This document shows positions 60,492 through 64,000 of a stretch of DNA of 64,000 nt, one piece after another. The translations under genes and the position numbers were made by a program. The stretch is from Arthrobacter bussei. GTDB lineage: Bacteria; Actinomycetota; Actinomycetes; Actinomycetales; Micrococcaceae. Below the pieces are notes generated by a model, which searched no databases, was not told the origin of the DNA, and was given only the letters and a program-made list of their open reading frames with translations. The stretch lies in the NCBI RefSeq assembly GCF_009377195.2, contig NZ_VJXX01000001.1, positions 1,612,001 through 1,676,000 on the forward strand. Reading direction: 5' to 3'. Position 1 is the first letter of the stretch. Every line of letters starts with the position of its first letter.

Positions 60492-61529
60492 ATGAAGACA
60501 TCCAGAACAGTCGCCGCCCTGTCGCTCGCAGTGTTGCTTGCGTCCGGAGCGGCTGCCGCACCGGCCGTCGCCGTCGGTGAAGGCCCGAACTACGGTGGCA
60601 ACGAGACGATCAACACGTCGATCCTGCACACGTACGACAAGATGGTCGCAGAACTGAAGAAACAGGATGCACGCCAGCCGGCCATGGAGCTGGAGGTGAT
60701 CGGGCAGTCGGTCAAGGGACGCGATCTCTATCTCGCGAAGTACATCTCCGACCCGGACAATCCCACCATCCTCTACCTGACCCAGCAGCACGGGAACGAG
60801 CAGCTGACCACGGAGGGGGCGCTCGAGTACATCAAGCACCTCGGGACGGGCAAGACGAAGGGCGTGCTCGACGGCGTCAACATCCTCGTCGTCCCGATGC
60901 TCAACCCGGACGGGGCGATGGGCGACGTCGACTTCCCGCTCGACGGGTACATCGCCGACGGCGGCAGGACCCTGACCCGCGCCAACGCGACCGGGACGGA
61001 CCTCAACCGCGACCACGTGGCGAAGATCCAGCCGGAGACGCAGGCGCTGCACGAGAACGTGATGAGCGTCTACGGCATCGACTACATGATCGACCTGCAC
61101 CACCAGGGCACGCAGAGCGAGCGCGACGGCGAGCTGGTCTCGGGGTCGATCCTCTTCCCCACGACGCCGAATGCCGATCCCGCCGTGGTCGAGGGGTCGA
61201 AGCGTCTGGGCGCCGTCGTGTTCGACGCCGTGGATTCGACGGGTTGGGGCCACCTCGGCCGCTACGTGGGTGGTTCGGCCGAGACGATCAGTCGCAACGG
61301 CATCGCCGTCGAGTACGGCATCTCGACGCTGCTGTTCGAGATGCGCGGCATGTCCGACAACACGAACGAGTCCGCGGTCCTCGGGCAGAAGAGCAACGGC
61401 TACCTCATCAAGCAGACGGTGACCACGCTGGATGCCACGGCGCGGGCCATCGCTGACGGCTCGATCGATACGGCGGACACCTCGTTCTGGGACACGCTCG
61501 CCGAGCAGACCACGCGCGACACCGAGTAG
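60492..61529 (+). CDS. Secreted M14-family zinc carboxypeptidase
   Basis: A 345-residue secreted peptidase. The N-terminus MKTSRTVAALSLAVLLASGA is a signal peptide, with Ala-rich cleavage near residue 27. Zinc ligands are visible as H100-x-x-E103 in QQHGNE and His203 or His204 in DLHHQG. The substrate-binding segment LNPDG follows, and a catalytic Glu283 is in FEMRG. The AGGAGG site precedes the ATG by 10 bases. The substrate is unknown. It may release amino acids or trim cell-wall peptides. Confidence 0.88.
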   Translation: MKTSRTVAALSLAVLLASGAAAAPAVAVGEGPNYGGNETINTSILHTYDKMVAELKKQDARQPAMELEVIGQSVKGRDLYLAKYISDPDNPTILYLTQQHGNEQLTTEGALEYIKHLGTGKTKGVLDGVNILVVPMLNPDGAMGDVDFPLDGYIADGGRTLTRANATGTDLNRDHVAKIQPETQALHENVMSVYGIDYMIDLHHQGTQSERDGELVSGSILFPTTPNADPAVVEGSKRLGAVVFDAVDSTGWGHLGRYVGGSAETISRNGIAVEYGISTLLFEMRGMSDNTNESAVLGQKSNGYLIKQTVTTLDATARAIADGSIDTADTSFWDTLAEQTTRDTE

Positions 61530-61565
61530 CGGTCCTGCCCCGCGGCTTCCGCCGACCGGCACCGG

Positions 61566-64000
61566 TCAGCGGAAGTCGCGGGACTTCGTGGTCGCCTTCA
61601 GCTGCAGCACTTCGATGCGGTCCGCCACGATGTTCACGATCCCCTCCGAGGACCGCTCGAGGACGCCGCGAACGATCACGCTGCTCGCCTCACGGGCCAC
61701 CCTGCGGTGCCGCTGCCAGACACCGACCGAGCAGATGACATTGACCAGGCCGGTCTCGTCCTCGAGGTTCATGAAGGTGATGCCGCTCGCCGTTGCGGGG
61801 CGCTGCCGGTGCGTGACGACACCCGCCACCTCGACCCGCCGTCCCGACTCGGAGGTCTTCAGTTCGACGGCGGTCAGGGCACCCCGGCGCTTCAGCCTTT
61901 CCCTGGCATGGCGTACGGGGTGGTCGTCAGGAGTGATGCCCGTGGACCAGAGATCTGACCCGACCTTGTCGATGTCCGAGAGCTCGGGCATCAGCGGGGG
62001 CTGGATGTAGACCGCCGTCCCCTTGATCTGGCCCTCGCGTTCCGTGGAGGCGGGTCCGGCGTTCCAGAGCGCCTCCCGGCGGGTCAGGCCCATCGAATCG
62101 AAGGCGCCCGAAGCAGCAAGGGCCTCGAGCTGGCCCGCATCGGCCCCCGTTCGCCGCGCGAGGTCCGGCATGTCCTCGTAGGGTCCGTTGAGCTCCCGTT
62201 CGGCGACGATCTTCTCCGCCAGCTTCAGCCCGAGCGTATCCACGCTCGCGAGCCCCAGGCGGACCGCGTAATTGCCGTCACGGCGGTGCGGGGTCGAGTC
62301 GAAGGGCGTGTCACGGTCGAAGTACCCGACAGGAGGCTGCTCGTCCTCCGTGCAGCAGTCCATGCCGGTGGTCCGCTTCCGGAGGTCCTCCGGCGGCTCG
62401 TACCCTTCCAGCGGCTCGAGGTCGGCGTGGACGCCCGAGTGCAGGATGTCCGGGCGCAGGACGACGGCACCATGCCTCCGTGCATCCGCCACGAGGGTCT
62501 GGGGTGAGTAGAACCCCATGGGCTGCGCACGCAGGAGCGCCGCGAGGAAAGCCCCGGGATAGTGGAGCCGGAGCCAGGCGCTGACATAGACCAGCAGGGC
62601 GAAGCTGATCGAGTGGCTCTCCGCGAAGCCGAAGTTCGCGAAGGCGTGGATCTTGTTGTAGATCGCATCCGCGACCGGGCCGGTGATGCCGTTGGACTCC
62701 ATGCCCTCGTACAGCTTGGCCTTCAGGGAATCGATCCGCTCCTCGCCGCGCTTGGAACCCATCGCGCGGCGCAGGAGATCGGCGTCCGCTCCGGAGCAGC
62801 CACCCACCACCATGGCCATCTGCATGAGCTGCTCCTGGAAGAGGGGCACACCGAGCGTCCGTTCGAGCACGGGCTTGAGGTCGGGATGGATGTACCGGAC
62901 CTCCTCCTCGCCCATCTTCCGCTTGATGTAGGGGTGCACGGCACCGCCCTGGATGGGTCCGGGCCGTACGAGTGCCACCTCGATCACGAGGTCGTAGAAC
63001 TGGCGTGGCAGCAGGCGCGGGAGCATCCCCATCTGGGCGCGGCTCTCCACCTGGAACACCCCGACGGAATCCGCGAAGCACAGCATGTCGTACACGCCCT
63101 GCTCCTCCTTGGGGATGGTGTGCAGCTCCCACGTCTCACCGAAGTGCTGCTCCACGAGGTCGAAGTTGTACTGGATCGCAGCGAGGATCCCGAGGCCCAA
63201 CAGGTCGAACTTCACGAGTCCCATCCAGGCGCAGTCGTCCTTGTCCCACTGCAGCACGGTCCGGCCCTCCATGCGACCATGCTCGATAGGGCATACTTCC
63301 CCCACCGGTCGGTCGGTCAGGACCATGCCCCCCGAGTGGATGCCCATGTGGCGCGGGAACCTGAGGACCTCCTGGGCCAGGCCCACCACCGACTCCGGGA
63401 TGTCGTGGTCGTCGCTCGAGACGAGCCCGCCCCAACGCTCGATCTGCTTGGACCATGCGTCCTGCTGGCCGGGGCTGTGCCCCAGGGCCTTTGCCATGTC
63501 CCGGACGGCGAACTTGGGACGGTAGGTGATGACGTTGGCAACCTGTGCGGCGTTGAACCGTCCGTACTTCCGGTAGACGTACTGGATGACCTCCTCACGG
63601 CGGTCCGAATCGAAGTCGACGTCGATGTCCGGTTCCTCGTCCCGCATGCTGGAGAGGAACCGTTCGAACGGGAGCTGGTACTTGATGGAGTCGACAGCCG
63701 TGATCTCGAGCAGATAGCAGACCGCCGAATTGGCGGCCGACCCCCGTCCCTGGCAGAGGATCCCGTTGCGACGCGCGTAGTGCACGAGGTCATGGACGAT
63801 CAGGAAGTACCCGGGGAAGTTCTTGTCCTCGATCACCTCGAGCTCGCGCTCGATCCGTTCCCGGACGTCCGCACGGTTCCCGTAGAGCTTGTCCGCCCCC
63901 TGCCAGACGAGCTCACGGAGGTAGCTCATCTGGGTATGGCCCTCCGGCAGGTCGATGTTCGGCAGGCCGGGTTTCACGCTGCGGAGCGTGAAGGAGAGAT
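61566..64000 (-). CDS. dnaE2: Error-prone DNA polymerase DnaE2 (5' part outside window)
   Basis: The C-terminal part, about 811 residues, of a C-family polymerase used in damage-induced mutagenesis. The frame runs open to the window edge, so the PHP domain and start are missing. The catalytic Asp triplet is in EEPDIDVDFDSDRREEVIQY, and the fingers segment LVRPGPIQGGAVHPYIKRK is present. A helix-hairpin-helix segment is near LARRTGADAGQLEALAASGA, and an OB fold follows (VEVAGVVTHRQRPATASGIT). The motif order and the QGRGSAANS segment favour DnaE2 over DnaE1. Partners such as ImuB are not in view. Confidence 0.9.
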   Translation of the reverse strand, partial: LSFTLRSVKPGLPNIDLPEGHTQMSYLRELVWQGADKLYGNRADVRERIERELEVIEDKNFPGYFLIVHDLVHYARRNGILCQGRGSAANSAVCYLLEITAVDSIKYQLPFERFLSSMRDEEPDIDVDFDSDRREEVIQYVYRKYGRFNAAQVANVITYRPKFAVRDMAKALGHSPGQQDAWSKQIERWGGLVSSDDHDIPESVVGLAQEVLRFPRHMGIHSGGMVLTDRPVGEVCPIEHGRMEGRTVLQWDKDDCAWMGLVKFDLLGLGILAAIQYNFDLVEQHFGETWELHTIPKEEQGVYDMLCFADSVGVFQVESRAQMGMLPRLLPRQFYDLVIEVALVRPGPIQGGAVHPYIKRKMGEEEVRYIHPDLKPVLERTLGVPLFQEQLMQMAMVVGGCSGADADLLRRAMGSKRGEERIDSLKAKLYEGMESNGITGPVADAIYNKIHAFANFGFAESHSISFALLVYVSAWLRLHYPGAFLAALLRAQPMGFYSPQTLVADARRHGAVVLRPDILHSGVHADLEPLEGYEPPEDLRKRTTGMDCCTEDEQPPVGYFDRDTPFDSTPHRRDGNYAVRLGLASVDTLGLKLAEKIVAERELNGPYEDMPDLARRTGADAGQLEALAASGAFDSMGLTRREALWNAGPASTEREGQIKGTAVYIQPPLMPELSDIDKVGSDLWSTGITPDDHPVRHARERLKRRGALTAVELKTSESGRRVEVAGVVTHRQRPATASGITFMNLEDETGLVNVICSVGVWQRHRRVAREASSVIVRGVLERSSEGIVNIVADRIEVLQLKATTKSRDFR

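Overview
This window is the replication-origin region of a high-GC actinobacterial chromosome, most likely a member of the Micrococcaceae (Arthrobacter and relatives). The evidence is the gene order rpmH-dnaA-dnaN-gnd-recF-dciA-gyrB-gyrA, mycothiol-related genes (ino1, mshA), CrgA, a DLW-39 small protein, a split MurJ/pseudokinase pair and a pknA/pknB-pbpA-rodA-pstP-fhaB-fhaA cluster. The organism assignment is inference from gene content and order; no database search was possible.

Layout. 1-1.7 kb: a large secreted Ala/Asp repeat protein, cut by the window edge. 2-6.2 kb: a CrtI-like FAD oxidoreductase, a FemAB-type transferase and a GT87 membrane glycosyltransferase. 6.4-11.5 kb: ino1, fhs, a phosphatase-like gene and mshA; Ino1 makes the inositol phosphate that MshA uses to begin mycothiol synthesis. 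11.7-16.5 kb: two unrecognised small proteins, a DUF418 membrane protein, a histidine phosphatase coupled to the CCA-adding enzyme, and a NUDIX hydrolase. 16.6-21.6 kb: murJ, its detached pseudokinase-like partner, trxB and trxA. 21.6-24 kb: a gene-free stretch that, with parB and parA, carries seven parS sites. 24-30 kb: parB, parA, rsmG, jag, yidC, yidD, rnpA and rpmH, all on the minus strand and overlapping or tightly spaced. 30-41.8 kb: the origin (DnaA boxes on both sides of dnaA and an AT-rich stretch before dnaN), then dnaN, gnd, recF, dciA, gyrB, gyrA and a DUF3566 gene on the plus strand.

41.9-50.3 kb: tRNA-Ile, DLW-39, tRNA-Ala, a DMT transporter, a helical membrane-anchored protein, a cyclophilin, a rhomboid protease, a second DnaA-box cluster about 14 kb from oriC, a frameshifted acyltransferase, crgA, a class E sortase, a 53-residue membrane protein and pabA. 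50.4-59.9 kb: the Ser/Thr kinase and cell-wall elongation operon, read leftward from fhaA to pknB. 60.2-64 kb: tRNA-Leu, a secreted M14 carboxypeptidase, and the 3' part of an error-prone polymerase (dnaE2).

Genes on either side of oriC mostly point away from it. The least ordinary features are the parS field with two sites inside parA and parB codons, the secondary DnaA-box cluster, the repeat protein at the left edge, and a pair of orphan small genes near 12 kb.
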